Positions 35,717-45,104 are shown, counted from the first letter of the stretch. The stretch: DNA of 64,000 nt from Paracoccus alcaliphilus (GCF_028553725.1 NZ_CP067124.1:1994001-2058000), one strand, 5' to 3'. Notes: a model not told the origin generated them from the letters alone. Numbers and translations: made by a program.

Positions 35717-36669
35717 TCCTCCTTTCGCATGTATTTCATGACGGGGCTGGCGGCCAACCATGTCCCGGCCATGATCAATAACGCCACCAAAGCCAGAACC
35801 GGCGCAAGGCTGCGTTTCACAGATACGACATCGGCAGGGGCGTTGGCGGCCAGTGCGCGGTCGATGGCGGCGGGGCCGTCGGACAGCCGGGCAAAGCCCA
35901 GTCCGCGGCCCTGCGCCAGTTGTTGCAGGTAATCCGCGTGCAGGGACGACAGATGTTCTTCGCCCTCCAGATCGGATTCGCCATAGGGGTTGTTGCGCGG
36001 ATGATAGCCGGGGCGTTCGGCCGCATCCGGCGGCGGCGCGCCGATCCGGGCGGGGGCGTGCTGCACATCGGCAGGGGTATAGAACCCGGTTTCCCGGCCC
36101 AGATCGTCGAATTTCGGGATCGGCGCCGGATCCTCGCCGCCCACGCCCAGAACCACCCCGCCCGGGCTTTCGCCGCGAAAATCCGCCGGGCCGCCATAGG
36201 GTAGGGGCGGGGCCTCGTGCCCATCCGTCACGAAGACGACCGAAACGCCCATGTCGCGGGCGCGGGTCATGGCATGATCGATCCCGCGCGAGATCATGCT
36301 GTCGCCTTCCCACGCCATGCGCCAGCTCAGCCCCTCGATCGTGTCCGAGATGGTGGCGAAATCCTCGCAGATCTCGATGGGTTCGAACAGGGTCAGGCTG
36401 CGGCGTTCGGTGAACACGGCCAGCCCCAGCCTCGTTCCGCAGGGCCGCGCGGCGACCCAGTCGCGCAGCGCGTCGCGGGCATAGTCCAGACGTCCCCGCC
36501 CCCCCATGTCGCGCACATTCATCGAGCGGGTGATATCGACCACCAGCAGCACATCGGTCAGCGGCATCTGCCGCGAGATGCCCGGCCCGAAGGCCGCCAG
36601 CAACGCCAGTCCGGTCACCGCCAGAGGCGGCAGCACGCGGCGGGCGATATGCTGCGGACCGGCGCTCAT
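35713..36669 (-). CDS. mxaL: MxaL, VWA-domain maturation protein
   Basis: Accessory protein for calcium insertion and assembly of methanol dehydrogenase. The 318-residue protein has an N-terminal membrane helix (VLPPLAVTGLALLAAFGP), a von Willebrand A domain with metal site DITRS at 45-49 (DxTxS), and a C-terminal helix before YMRKEE. Membrane topology puts the VWA domain in the periplasm. It overlaps mxaK and mxaD by 4 nt each. Confidence 0.92.
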   Translation of the reverse strand: MSAGPQHIARRVLPPLAVTGLALLAAFGPGISRQMPLTDVLLVVDITRSMNVRDMGGRGRLDYARDALRDWVAARPCGTRLGLAVFTERRSLTLFEPIEICEDFATISDTIEGLSWRMAWEGDSMISRGIDHAMTRARDMGVSVVFVTDGHEAPPLPYGGPADFRGESPGGVVLGVGGEDPAPIPKFDDLGRETGFYTPADVQHAPARIGAPPPDAAERPGYHPRNNPYGESDLEGEEHLSSLHADYLQQLAQGRGLGFARLSDGPAAIDRALAANAPADVVSVKRSLAPVLALVALLIMAGTWLAASPVMKYMRKEE

Positions 36670-37220
36670 GGCGCGCCGCGCGGCAGGCCCGGCAGATCGG
36701 TCCACAGCCGCCGGGGCTGGTTTTCGGGGTCCTCGTTGCCATCGGCCTCGCCCCTTGGCAGGTCGCGCACCAGCCGCATGGCCAGATCCAGATTGACCTT
36801 GGAATCGCGGTCCGAGGGATCGGCCTGCAAGGCCGAGCGATAGGCCTGCTTGGCCAGTTCGATTTCCGGCTCGGCATCCTCGAAACGGCTGGTCTCGATA
36901 TTTTCGAAGCCCAGCCGCATCCTGGCATTGCCGATGGCGAACCAGGCATCGGCCAGCAGGTCGGGGCGGGCATTCTGCATCAGGGGCAGCAGCTCCTGCG
37001 CCTCTTCCAGCCGCTCTCGCCACGCAAAGAACAGGATCGCGGCATGGACGGCGCGTGCATCGGCGCCTTCGCGCAGCTGCGCGCCGCGCCCGGCGGCCAG
37101 ATTGCGGATGGCGGCATTGTCGCGGGCATCGTTGCGCACGGCCACGCCATACCACGCCACCCCCGCGCCCGAGATCAGCAGCGCCAGCACCAGCGCCAGA
37201 AGGGTCAGCCGCCGTTTCAT
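36666..37220 (-). CDS. mxaK: MxaK, maturation protein
   Basis: Small accessory protein of the mxa operon, 184 residues. It has one N-terminal membrane helix (LTLLALVLALLISGAGVAWYG) and a helical, TPR-like periplasmic part (EEAQELLPLMQNARPDLLADAWFAIGNARMRLGF, AKQAYRSALQADPSDRDSKVNLDLAMRLVRDL). Family members with mxaA and mxaL are required for calcium incorporation. Coupled by ATGA overlaps on both sides. Confidence 0.88.
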   Translation of the reverse strand: MKRRLTLLALVLALLISGAGVAWYGVAVRNDARDNAAIRNLAAGRGAQLREGADARAVHAAILFFAWRERLEEAQELLPLMQNARPDLLADAWFAIGNARMRLGFENIETSRFEDAEPEIELAKQAYRSALQADPSDRDSKVNLDLAMRLVRDLPRGEADGNEDPENQPRRLWTDLPGLPRGAP

Positions 37221-38230
37221 GTCTGCCTCATCAATGCAGCGGGGCGGCGGGGGGCATAGGGCCGTTCCAGCCAGCGCGCCAGCGTCAGCCCGCCCGCCGC
37301 CACCGCCGCCAGCAGATAGCATATCCAGTCCAGATCGCGCCGGGGCAGGACACGCTCGGTCAATATCGGGCGGGCCTCCATCTTGCCGATCTCCTCGACC
37401 GCCTGTTCGACCGCCTCGGGGCTTTCGGCCTCGAAGGCGCGATAGGTGATGCCAAGCCGTTGCAGGAACAGATGCAGGTGCCGCTCGGGTCGGGTCTGGG
37501 GGGTGTTGCTTTCGCCCGGCGCGCCATCGTCGAAGATGCTTTTCGCGCCCACGGTGCGCAGATACAGCCAATAGAGGTTGATCCGCTGTTCCGCCGCCAG
37601 TTCGCGCAGCATGTCCTGCACCTCGGCCGAGATCACCCCGGCCCCGTCCGACACCATCACCACCGCCCGCGATCCCATCGATGAGGCATCGCGCATCATC
37701 TCCATCGCCAGCGCCAGTCCGCGCCCGACGTCGGTCTGCGACAGCCCGCGTTCGTCCTGCGCGGCGATGGCGGCGTTGATGGCGTTGCGGCTGACCGTCA
37801 TCGGCAGCACCTCCAGCGGCGCGGTCGAGAAGGCGGCGATGCCGATGCGGTCGTCGGGGCGTTGCTGGATGAATTCCTGAAGGATGCGGCGGGCGGCGGT
37901 GGATTTGCTTTCCTCGTTGCCGTTCGGCGCGCGACCCGCAAATGTGTCGTCCATGCTGGACGAGCGGTCGATCAGCAGCACCAGATTGGTGCCGTTGCCG
38001 CGATAGGACACGGTGCCGCCCTTCAGGACCGGATCGGAAATCCCCAGCACCAGCGCGGCAATGGTGATCATCCCCAGCGCGGTCAGCCCGATATCGACGG
38101 CACGCGAAGCGCCATCGGCGGGGCGCAGGTCCAGCCGTGGCACCCGATCCGCCCGCAGCCAGCGCGCCAGCAGCGGCAACAGCGCCAGCGGCAGCGCGGC
38201 AAGGGCATAGGGCAGGCCGAAACCGATCAC
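37217..38230 (-). CDS. mxaC: MxaC, VWA-domain maturation protein
   Basis: A 337-residue VWA protein with two N-terminal hydrophobic segments, a metal site DRSSS (Asp88, Ser90, Ser92), SDGAGVI, and a C-terminal membrane helix before RWLERPY. This BatA-like layout is typical for partners of MoxR-type ATPases such as MxaR. It acts with MxaL and MxaA in methanol dehydrogenase maturation. The start overlaps the mxaA stop (ATGA). Confidence 0.92.
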   Translation of the reverse strand: MIGFGLPYALAALPLALLPLLARWLRADRVPRLDLRPADGASRAVDIGLTALGMITIAALVLGISDPVLKGGTVSYRGNGTNLVLLIDRSSSMDDTFAGRAPNGNEESKSTAARRILQEFIQQRPDDRIGIAAFSTAPLEVLPMTVSRNAINAAIAAQDERGLSQTDVGRGLALAMEMMRDASSMGSRAVVMVSDGAGVISAEVQDMLRELAAEQRINLYWLYLRTVGAKSIFDDGAPGESNTPQTRPERHLHLFLQRLGITYRAFEAESPEAVEQAVEEIGKMEARPILTERVLPRRDLDWICYLLAAVAAGGLTLARWLERPYAPRRPAALMRQT

Positions 38231-39120
38231 TTCAGCCCCCTTTCAATCCGCGACAATTCACGCGCCAGAACGGCAGGGTCGGTCGGTTGATCCGCCGGGG
38301 CGCGGCCAAAGAAGCTTTGATCGGATTCTGCAAAGTAGCCCGAGAGGCGATCCGAAAGGCCGGCGAATTGCGGATGCGCAGACAGGAATTGCGGCAGATC
38401 GGCGCTGATCAGCACCCGCCCGAAGGCGCGATCAAAGGCGCGATGCAGCAGGCGGCGACGCTGGGGCCCGGCATCGGCGGGCAGCCGGTTGATGTGACGC
38501 GCGGCCTGTGTGAATGGCCGGTCTGCGCGGCGGCGGAACGGCCCCCATGCCTGATGCCACGCAAAGCCCACCAACACCGCCAGCAGCGCAAGGCCCGACA
38601 GCGCGAGCCCGATGCGGTTATCGTCCGGGTCGATCAGCCGATAGACCGGATCGGCCAGCAGCTGATCCCCCGTCGAGGGCGCCGCCAGCGGTCGGATCGG
38701 AGAGGTGACGAAGCGGAACCCCGGCAGCCGCGTCTGGGTGCCATCGCTGAGCCGGATGGGCGAGGGCGGCACCTCGCGCGCCTGCGGCTCCAGCGCGGAA
38801 TAGAAGTTCTGCCATTCCAGCCGCAGCGTGACACCGCTGTCGGTTTCCGTGCTGGTGATGCTGCGCAGGTCCAGCCAGTAATCGACGGCGCGGAGGCGGG
38901 GCAGGCTGGCCTGCTCGATCGTCACCCCGTCGGGCAGGTCGATATGGATGCGCTGAACCAGCACATCGCCCAGCCACCAGCCATAGCCATGCGGGTTCTC
39001 GACCCGGATGTTGGGCTGGGCGGTTTCGGTTTCGGGTGCCGTTTCGGTCTGCGCGGCCAGCGGCGCGGGCAGGGCCAGCAGCAGCAGCGCCAGCGGCAAC
39101 CATATGCGGGGGCGGCTCAC
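38227..39120 (-). CDS. mxaA: MxaA, maturation protein
   Basis: Accessory protein implicated in calcium insertion into methanol dehydrogenase, 297 residues. A signal peptide ends PLAAQ, followed by a periplasmic domain (ENPHGYGWWLGDVLVQRI, ITSTETDSGVTLRLEWQNFY), a membrane helix at about residue 175-192 and a cytoplasmic tail. The start is a GTG overlapping the mxaS TGA (GTGA), since no ATG gives a signal peptide here. Low sequence conservation is normal for MxaA. Confidence 0.87.
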   Translation of the reverse strand: MSRPRIWLPLALLLLALPAPLAAQTETAPETETAQPNIRVENPHGYGWWLGDVLVQRIHIDLPDGVTIEQASLPRLRAVDYWLDLRSITSTETDSGVTLRLEWQNFYSALEPQAREVPPSPIRLSDGTQTRLPGFRFVTSPIRPLAAPSTGDQLLADPVYRLIDPDDNRIGLALSGLALLAVLVGFAWHQAWGPFRRRADRPFTQAARHINRLPADAGPQRRRLLHRAFDRAFGRVLISADLPQFLSAHPQFAGLSDRLSGYFAESDQSFFGRAPADQPTDPAVLARELSRIERGLK

Positions 39121-39989
39121 AGCGGGGCCTCGTCCAGTTCGGCGATCAGCATGTTCATGTCGATGCTGTCGGTAATCTCGATGGCGCGCAAGCCGTGGCT
39201 GGCAAAGACCTTGCGCAGCGACTGGCGATGATCCTCGCCCGCGGCGATTTGCCTTGCGGCCCATTTGCGGGTGGCCAGCACGGTGCGGCGGCGGCCGGAT
39301 TCCGGGTCGCGGGTCTCGACCAGACCGAAGGCGCCCGAGGGGTTTTCGATCGCCGTATCGCGCAGCCAGATCGGCAGCACCGGACGTGGGCTGAGCGCGC
39401 CGAGCAGCCGTTCCAGCTCATCCGCGCTCAGATCGAAATCCGAGATCAGCACGACCAGAACCCGGCTTTGCGGCAAAACCTCTGCGGCCCGGATCAGGCC
39501 CTCGGGATCATGGCCGGTGGGCGTCAGCGCCTCGACGGTCTGGCGGATCTCGTCGCCCAGACCGGCGCGGCGCGAGGGGTCCTGTTCGGCCAGAACCGCG
39601 CCTCCGCCGATGGCCTGCATGGCGAAACGGTCGCCACCCCGGCGCGCGGCCTGCGCCAGCCCCCCCGCCAACAGCGCCGCCAGCCCCTGCCGGTCAGAGG
39701 ATGCCCCCGCCGCCAGAGAGCCAGAGGCGTCCAGCAGCAGATGCAGTACCAGATCGGTATGGCGTTCGAACCGGCGCACGAAAAACCCGCCGAACGGGTC
39801 GGTGATCGAGCGGCGGACATCCAGCCTGCGCGGGTCGGGATGGGCCAGCAGGCCCGCGACATCGGCGAAGGCCTCGCCCGCGCCGCGCATCCGCCCACGA
39901 TGGGCACCCTGACGGATGCCCGGCTGGGCGCGCGCCAGACGCCATGCCAGCGCATCGAAAAGATACAGCTCGGCCGTCCCGGCAGTCAT
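39117..39989 (-). CDS. mxaS: MxaS, DUF58/VWA-like protein
   Basis: A 290-residue DUF58 protein without membrane helices. It contains a charged N-terminal part, DPRRLDVRRSITDPFGGFFVRRFE, and a VWA-like site DASGS (Asp87, Ser89, Ser91). DUF58 proteins form modules with MoxR-type ATPases, and MxaS is the usual partner of MxaR. It overlaps mxaR and mxaA, ATGA and GTGA. Confidence 0.9.
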   Translation of the reverse strand: MTAGTAELYLFDALAWRLARAQPGIRQGAHRGRMRGAGEAFADVAGLLAHPDPRRLDVRRSITDPFGGFFVRRFERHTDLVLHLLLDASGSLAAGASSDRQGLAALLAGGLAQAARRGGDRFAMQAIGGGAVLAEQDPSRRAGLGDEIRQTVEALTPTGHDPEGLIRAAEVLPQSRVLVVLISDFDLSADELERLLGALSPRPVLPIWLRDTAIENPSGAFGLVETRDPESGRRRTVLATRKWAARQIAAGEDHRQSLRKVFASHGLRAIEITDSIDMNMLIAELDEAPL

Positions 39990-41014
39990 TCCGAGGGCAC
40001 CGGGATCTTGTCGAACGCGGCCCGGATCAGCGCGGGCACCAGCGTTTCGCGGCGCGGCTCATAGGCGGGGGACAGGAAGGTCCGGTGCGCCATGACCGGC
40101 TCGAACACCTCGCGCACGTCCTGCGGCAGCACCGCGTCGCGGCCATCCGCCCAGGCCGAGGCGCGGGCAACCCGCACCAGCGCCTGCATGCCGCGCGGAC
40201 TGACGCCGCCGCGTACCAGACGCTCGCTGTCGGCGCCCTCGATCTGCAACCCGGCCTCGGCGGGGTCGCGCAAGGCGGCGCAGAGGTCATAGACATAGCG
40301 TTGCAGGGCAGGGCTGGCATGAACCCGGTCCTGAATGTCGCGGGCCAGCGCGCCAAGACCGTGATAGGGCAGCAGCCCCTGATCCAGCGTGCCGATCAGG
40401 CTGTCGGTATCGTGAAACCGGGTCTCGAAGGCCAGCGCCACCCGATCCTCGCGGCTTTCGGGCAGCAGCACCGGGATTTCCATCATGAAACGGTCGCGGG
40501 CGGCGGCGGGCAGCTCGAAGGTCTCGTCGCGCTCGATCTGGTTGCGGTCGGCAAAGACCTGCAGGTGCGGGAAACGCCATTCGCGGCGGAAGGCGGTCAG
40601 CGTGCGTTCCGCCATCAGCCGCAGCAGAAGCGCATGAACTTGCGGGCGTGCGCGGTTGATTTCGTTGAAGAAAAATATCGACAGATCTTCGCCGTGGGAC
40701 AGGACGGATCCGGCCTCGATCTGCGGGCGGCCGGATTCGTCGATATGGGCGTCATAGATCAGATCGGTCGGCAGCAGGTCCACCGTGCCCTCGATCCGGG
40801 CATAGGGGCCGCCGATCACGCGGGCGACGGCGCGCAGCAGCGTGGTCTTGCCGGTGCCGACATCGCCTGCCAGCAGCACATGGCCCCGCGTCAGCACGGA
40901 CAGCAGCAGCAGATGAATAGACCGCCCCTGTCCCAGAATGACCCCGTTCAGTTGCTGTTCAGCCTGACGGAGCCGGCTGAGCCAGTCGGCGGGGGAATTG
41001 GGGTCGTTCGTCAT
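39986..41014 (-). CDS. mxaR: MxaR, MoxR-family AAA+ ATPase
   Basis: Founding member type of the MoxR AAA+ ATPases, a chaperone-like activator thought to help insert calcium or assemble methanol dehydrogenase. The 342-residue protein has Walker A GDVGTGKT at 50-57, Walker B with IFFFNEINRA, sensor 1 region FADRNQ and a C-terminal lid. Its start is 75 nt after mxaI and behind a hairpin with a T-run, so expression may be lower than that of the structural genes. Confidence 0.95.
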   Translation of the reverse strand: MTNDPNSPADWLSRLRQAEQQLNGVILGQGRSIHLLLLSVLTRGHVLLAGDVGTGKTTLLRAVARVIGGPYARIEGTVDLLPTDLIYDAHIDESGRPQIEAGSVLSHGEDLSIFFFNEINRARPQVHALLLRLMAERTLTAFRREWRFPHLQVFADRNQIERDETFELPAAARDRFMMEIPVLLPESREDRVALAFETRFHDTDSLIGTLDQGLLPYHGLGALARDIQDRVHASPALQRYVYDLCAALRDPAEAGLQIEGADSERLVRGGVSPRGMQALVRVARASAWADGRDAVLPQDVREVFEPVMAHRTFLSPAYEPRRETLVPALIRAAFDKIPVPSE

Positions 41015-41033
41015 TCAGGATATGCCTGTCAGG

Positions 41034-41078
41034 AAAAGTGCCGCACAGCCACGCTCGAAGGCGGGATCTGCGCGGCAC
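41034..41078 (-). terminator. Intra-operon attenuator hairpin between mxaI and mxaR
   Basis: On the minus transcript GTGCCGCGCAG pairs with CTGTGCGGCAC (11 pairs, one G-U) and is followed by TTTT. It sits 11 nt after the mxaI stop, before mxaR. It is a plausible partial terminator that makes structural genes more abundant than maturation genes. Confidence 0.7.
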
Positions 41079-41089
41079 CGGGCGAGGTC

Positions 41090-41404
41090 TTATTCGGCGG
41101 CGGGTGGTTCGGCCCCTTCCTCATAGCCTTCGATGCGGGACACATCATACTGGAATTCGCCTGTCTGGCTCATGTTCCAGATGCGCCAGGCGTTGCGGTT
41201 GTCCATCGCCGTCAGCGATTCGCCCTGCTTGTTCAGTTCTGCCGGGTCATGCTGAGGGTCATATTGCGAACCCTCGACCTGCTCGGGATAGTCGGGCTTC
41301 GGTTCCCAGCAATTGCCGGGCGCGCGGCAGTTCGTGCCGTCATAGGCCAGCGCCGGGGCGGCAACGGCCATGGCCGCGACGAGACTGTATGCAAAGAGTT
41401 TCAT
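41090..41404 (-). CDS. mxaI: Methanol dehydrogenase small (beta) subunit MxaI
   Basis: Small subunit wrapped around MxaF in the alpha2-beta2 enzyme. The 104-residue precursor has a signal peptide ending ALA near residue 20. The mature part YDGTNCRAPGNCWEPKPDYP carries two cysteines for a disulfide and is rich in Lys, Glu and Pro. A repeated GGAGGAGG precedes the ATG. The window's methanol dehydrogenase is thus the two-subunit MxaFI type. Confidence 0.97.
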   Translation of the reverse strand: MKLFAYSLVAAMAVAAPALAYDGTNCRAPGNCWEPKPDYPEQVEGSQYDPQHDPAELNKQGESLTAMDNRNAWRIWNMSQTGEFQYDVSRIEGYEEGAEPPAAE

Positions 41405-41433
41405 GGGTTCCTCCTCCTCCTCCTTGGTCGAGC

Positions 41434-41479
41434 GCCGGTTTCCCGGCAATCCTCCGGGCCGGGTCATCACGACCGGCCC
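41434..41479 (-). other. Two hairpins between mxaG and mxaI
   Basis: GGGCCGG / CCGGCCC with a 10-nt loop (41456-41479), then GCCGG-GAAA-CCGGC with a GNRA-type tetraloop (41434-41447), in minus-strand order. There is no T-run. Likely roles are 3' protection of the abundant mxaFJG message or an RNase processing point. Confidence 0.6.
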
Positions 41480-41498
41480 GACGGGTGTCACAGCGGCC

Positions 41499-42038
41499 TC
41501 AGGATTGCTCCTCGGCCTCGGCTTCGCCCCCGCCCTTGGGCTTGAACGGGGTGAAATTCTCGCGTTGTTCAGGCGTCAGCCAGCTCGCGGTGGATGCTTC
41601 GCCGGTGTACAGGTGGCGCACCCAGGACATGACCAGCAACATCTCGTCCAGCGTCAGGCTGCCATACATCGGGCCCATCTGGCCGGTGGTGCCGCCAAAG
41701 ACGATCGAGAACAGACCCTCGTCGGTCAGACCCTGCTGATAGCTCCAGAAGTCGTCGTTCAGCCCCGGTCCGATCTTGCCCTCGGCATAGTGGCCGTGGC
41801 AGCCCGAACACATGGTGTTGAAGAGGCTTTCGCCTTCCGGCAGGTGTTCGGGATCCTCGTTATAGGGGTTCATCCCGGTTTCCATGAATTCCTGCACCGC
41901 CTCGGTGTCGCGGCCCTCTTCCAGGGCGTCGTCGAAATTCAGCGGCGTGCCTTCGACGGCGTGATAGAATTGCGGCTGGGCAACGGCTGCCGTCGCCGTC
42001 AGACCGGCCATGATGCCTGCAAGCACGATTTGCTTCAT
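41499..42038 (-). CDS. mxaG: Cytochrome cL (c551i), electron acceptor of methanol dehydrogenase
   Basis: Periplasmic c-type cytochrome that takes electrons from the PQQ of MxaFI. The 179-residue precursor has a signal peptide [20 protein letters not shown] and a haem site CSGCH at 77-81. The axial methionine is likely Met121 or Met124 in [11 protein letters not shown]. Its C-terminal tail is acidic. I chose the ATG at 42038 because it gives a clean signal peptide and has AAGGAG upstream, although an ATG at 42065 overlaps the mxaJ stop. Depends on Ccm proteins for haem attachment. Confidence 0.95.
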   Translation of the reverse strand: MKQIVLAGIMAGLTATAAVAQPQFYHAVEGTPLNFDDALEEGRDTEAVQEFMETGMNPYNEDPEHLPEGESLFNTMCSGCHGHYAEGKIGPGLNDDFWSYQQGLTDEGLFSIVFGGTTGQMGPMYGSLTLDEMLLVMSWVRHLYTGEASTASWLTPEQRENFTPFKPKGGGEAEAEEQS

Positions 42039-42061
42039 CGCTACTACTGCTCCTTGAGTTT

Positions 42062-42922
42062 TCATTCCAGCGGCAGGGTCGGTATGCCCTCGTCCGCCAG
42101 CACGGCCTCGATACGTTCGCGGCCGGATTCGAGCGCCGAATTGATCGTATCGACAAGCTCGGGTTTTTCTTTCGAGATGCCGACGGACTGGCTGTATTGC
42201 AGCGGGATCATCAACCCGTCCGAACGCTCTATTTCATTGGTGATCAGGGTCATCTTCAGCGGCTCACGCGAGTCGCGGACATAGCGTCCGGCATCGGGGG
42301 CGAAGATGATGCCCAGATCGGCATTTCCCGCGGCAACTTCAGAGACGACGCGTGACGCCTCTACCTGGGTGTACTGATTGCGCCGGTCCTGGAAGTCGGT
42401 CAGGGATGCCTGATAGACCAGATTATACTCGTAACGCCCGGTATATTTCAGGATGGTTTCCGCCGGGCTGTGATAGCGGTAGGCGAAGGTATTGTAACCG
42501 TCCTGATCCGCATCCTGCCACTCGTCGCCCTCGAACCCGCGATCCTCGCGGCTGACGAAAGCATAGGCGGAACGGTAATAGGGTTCGCTGGTCAGCAGTC
42601 GCTCGTCGCCCGCATCCACGCCGATCAGAACATCGCAGATGCCCTCGTCGATGCCGTCGCGGGCCAGATAGATCGCCGCCTTGTCGATCATCACCAGATC
42701 AAGTTCCATACCGGCTTCTTCTGCAAGAATGCCCGCGATGACGTTCTCGAAACCCGTGCCATCCTTTGTCGAATAAGGGGCCTCCTGGGTCGATGCGCAG
42801 ACGCGCAGGGTCGTTTCGTCGGTTCCGGTGGCTTCGGTCTGCTGGTCTTGCGCCGTCGCCGTGCCGATCCCTGTCAACAAGATCGCTCCGCCCCACGCCA
42901 GGCGTGCCATTGCCGTCTTCAT
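42062..42922 (-). CDS. mxaJ: MxaJ, periplasmic binding-fold accessory protein
   Basis: Periplasmic protein with the solute-binding fold required for methanol dehydrogenase function or assembly. It has 286 residues, a signal peptide ending ATAQ, then [33 protein letters not shown], typical of the quinoprotein-associated binding protein family. The ATG at 42922 is preceded by GGGAGAAG. The longer open frame runs back into mxaF and is not used. It is the second gene after mxaF. Confidence 0.95.
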   Translation of the reverse strand: MKTAMARLAWGGAILLTGIGTATAQDQQTEATGTDETTLRVCASTQEAPYSTKDGTGFENVIAGILAEEAGMELDLVMIDKAAIYLARDGIDEGICDVLIGVDAGDERLLTSEPYYRSAYAFVSREDRGFEGDEWQDADQDGYNTFAYRYHSPAETILKYTGRYEYNLVYQASLTDFQDRRNQYTQVEASRVVSEVAAGNADLGIIFAPDAGRYVRDSREPLKMTLITNEIERSDGLMIPLQYSQSVGISKEKPELVDTINSALESGRERIEAVLADEGIPTLPLE

Positions 42923-43002
42923 TTCAATCTTCTCCCGTTTGGTCTGCTGCAAGGTGGGTGCGGCCTGCCGAGCGGATTGGGCAGGCCGCGCCCGGTTTTG
43001 CA

Positions 43003-44904
43003 TCAGGCGTCTTCACCCTGAACGTATTCGCCGTTCATCGGGTCAGAGTAGGGGCCTTCGCCGTCGATCGAGAAGACCATCACGCCGCCACCCATCTGGG
43101 TGAACTCGGCCAGACGGCGGAACGCACCCACCGAACCAAGACCGGCAGTCGGGTCGTTCAGGTCGAAGACCAGACCAACACCCGGCCAGCCGCCGACACC
43201 ATACATGATGGCGACATATTGACGGCCGTCATGCTGATAGGTCATCGGATGGCCGATCACGCCCGAGGGAAGCTTGAACTTCCACAGCAGCTCGCCCGTG
43301 TCGCTGTCGCGGGCCTTCAGGAAGCCGTCCAGCGTGCCATAGAAGGTCAGACCGCCAGCGGTCGCCATGGTGCCGCCCCAGACCGAGAAGCGTTCCATTT
43401 CTTCCCAGGCCATTTCGCCGGTGATGGCGTTATAGGCCTTGATCTGACCCAGACCCAGACCGTTCTGACGGTCGCCCTTCGGTCCCGGATACATGCTCAG
43501 CGTCGCACCGACGAAGAACTGACCCGCACGATAGGGCAGCATGAAGGGCTCCCAGTCCATGCAGATGTGGTTGATGCCGAGGAAGAACAGCTCACGCTCG
43601 GGGTCATAGCTGTCGTGACCCTGGTTGTGATAGCCCATGGCCGACGGGCAGATGTCGCGGGCCATGTGGTCCATGCGGGTGCCGAATTCCGGGTCACGCA
43701 CGGGCAGGCCGGTATCCAGCTGCACCTCGGTCACCCAGTTGACCGTATCGTCCATCTTGTCGGCCGAGATCAGGTCGCCATTGGTGCGGTCCAGCGTATA
43801 GACGATGCCGTTGCGGTCCGGGTGGGTCAGCAGCTTGCGCTCGTTGCCTTCCTTGTCGGTCTGCTCGGACAGCATCATCACGTTGACGCCGGCATAGTCC
43901 CATTCGTCATGCGGGGTCTTCTGATAGGCGAACTTGGCCAGACCGGTTTCGGCCTCGCGGCCCCAGATGGCCATGGTCCACTTGTTGTCGCCCGGACGCA
44001 TGGTCTCGTTCCACGGCGCCGGGTTGCCCGAGCCGTAATAGAACAGGTCCTCGTCGGGATCATAGGCATACCAGCCCCAGTTGGTGCCGCCGCCGATCTT
44101 CCAGGCTTCGCCTTCCCAGGTATCCATGCCCAGATTGAACTGGCCATAATGCGGGTTGGGTGCGTTGAAGTCTTCGGCCAGCAGCATTTCTTCGTCCGGC
44201 CCGGTCGCGAAGGCACGCCAGCGCTGTTCGCCGGTCTTCACGTCATAGGCGGTGACATAGCCGCGAACGCCCAGCTCGGCGCCCGAGCTGCCCACCAGCA
44301 CCATGTCCTTGATGACATAGGGCGCGATGGTCAGGGTCGAGCCGACGCGGATGTCCGAGTTCTCCATCATCCACACGGTTTCGCCGGTTTCGGCGTCCAG
44401 CGCGGCGATGTGGCCGTCCAGCTGGGTGCGGAAGATCAGCGGGCCGCGCTCGTCGTCGCCCGGCCAATAGCCCAGACCGCGGTTGACCACGTCACAGCAG
44501 GCCACTGTCCGCGCGGTCGGATTCTGCCGCGGCTTGTTCTGCCACAGAATCGTGCCCGGATCTTCCAGATCCAGCGCGAAGACGGTGTTGGGAAAAGGCG
44601 TATGGACATACATCTTGCCGTCCACCACCAGCGGCGTGCCTTCGTGGCCGTGCAGCAGGCCGGTCGAGAACGACCATGCCGGACGCAGCTGGCTGACGGT
44701 CTCCTTGTTGATCTCGTCCATGGTCGAGTAGTTCTGCGCGTTATAGTCGCGCCCGGTCATGATCCAGTTCGCCGGATCATTGGCAAGTTCGACAAGCTTG
44801 TCGTTCGCCATGGCCGGCTGAACGCCCAGCATGCCGATGCCAAGCGCCGTGGCCATTGCCAGGCGCGACACATGATGCCGCTTCTTTCTGAGTATCTGGT
44901 GCAT
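43003..44904 (-). CDS. mxaF: Methanol dehydrogenase large (alpha) subunit MxaF, calcium type
   Basis: PQQ-dependent periplasmic methanol dehydrogenase that oxidises methanol to formaldehyde. The 633-residue precursor has a signal peptide ending PAMAN near residue 33, eight beta-propeller W motifs and the vicinal Cys136-Cys137 disulfide (VACCDVV) that touches PQQ. The catalytic base is Asp336 in DEWDYAG. The residue two after it is Ala338, as in calcium MxaF, not Asp as in lanthanide XoxF. GAGAGG is five to six bases upstream of the ATG. First gene of the operon. Confidence 0.98.
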   Translation of the reverse strand: MHQILRKKRHHVSRLAMATALGIGMLGVQPAMANDKLVELANDPANWIMTGRDYNAQNYSTMDEINKETVSQLRPAWSFSTGLLHGHEGTPLVVDGKMYVHTPFPNTVFALDLEDPGTILWQNKPRQNPTARTVACCDVVNRGLGYWPGDDERGPLIFRTQLDGHIAALDAETGETVWMMENSDIRVGSTLTIAPYVIKDMVLVGSSGAELGVRGYVTAYDVKTGEQRWRAFATGPDEEMLLAEDFNAPNPHYGQFNLGMDTWEGEAWKIGGGTNWGWYAYDPDEDLFYYGSGNPAPWNETMRPGDNKWTMAIWGREAETGLAKFAYQKTPHDEWDYAGVNVMMLSEQTDKEGNERKLLTHPDRNGIVYTLDRTNGDLISADKMDDTVNWVTEVQLDTGLPVRDPEFGTRMDHMARDICPSAMGYHNQGHDSYDPERELFFLGINHICMDWEPFMLPYRAGQFFVGATLSMYPGPKGDRQNGLGLGQIKAYNAITGEMAWEEMERFSVWGGTMATAGGLTFYGTLDGFLKARDSDTGELLWKFKLPSGVIGHPMTYQHDGRQYVAIMYGVGGWPGVGLVFDLNDPTAGLGSVGAFRRLAEFTQMGGGVMVFSIDGEGPYSDPMNGEYVQGEDA

Positions 44905-45047
44905 GTAATCCTCTCCCTTACGCGCAGCCAACGGTTCCGAATGGGTAGCCCACCATCCGTTCGGGGCGCTTCACCGTCGATGACGAACTCCTCATTCCGT
45001 CATCGCCTTCCTGATAGGATCATTGCGCGGTGCCGATGTCTGCGAGC

Positions 45048-45104
45048 ATTATATCCTGATATTTCCGGGATAAATACCCCGTGTCATTCGGGGTGTATCG
45101 CCCT
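45048..45104 (-). promoter_or_regulatory. Putative mxaF promoter and activator site
   Basis: On the minus strand a perfect TATAAT -10 box lies at 45053-45048 with no good -35, about 145 nt before mxaF. Centred roughly 35 bp upstream of it is an imperfect inverted repeat, ATACCCCG (45074-45081) and CGGGGTGTAT (45089-45098). This is what a promoter needing an activator looks like. MxaX, encoded divergently, is the obvious candidate. Confidence 0.55.
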
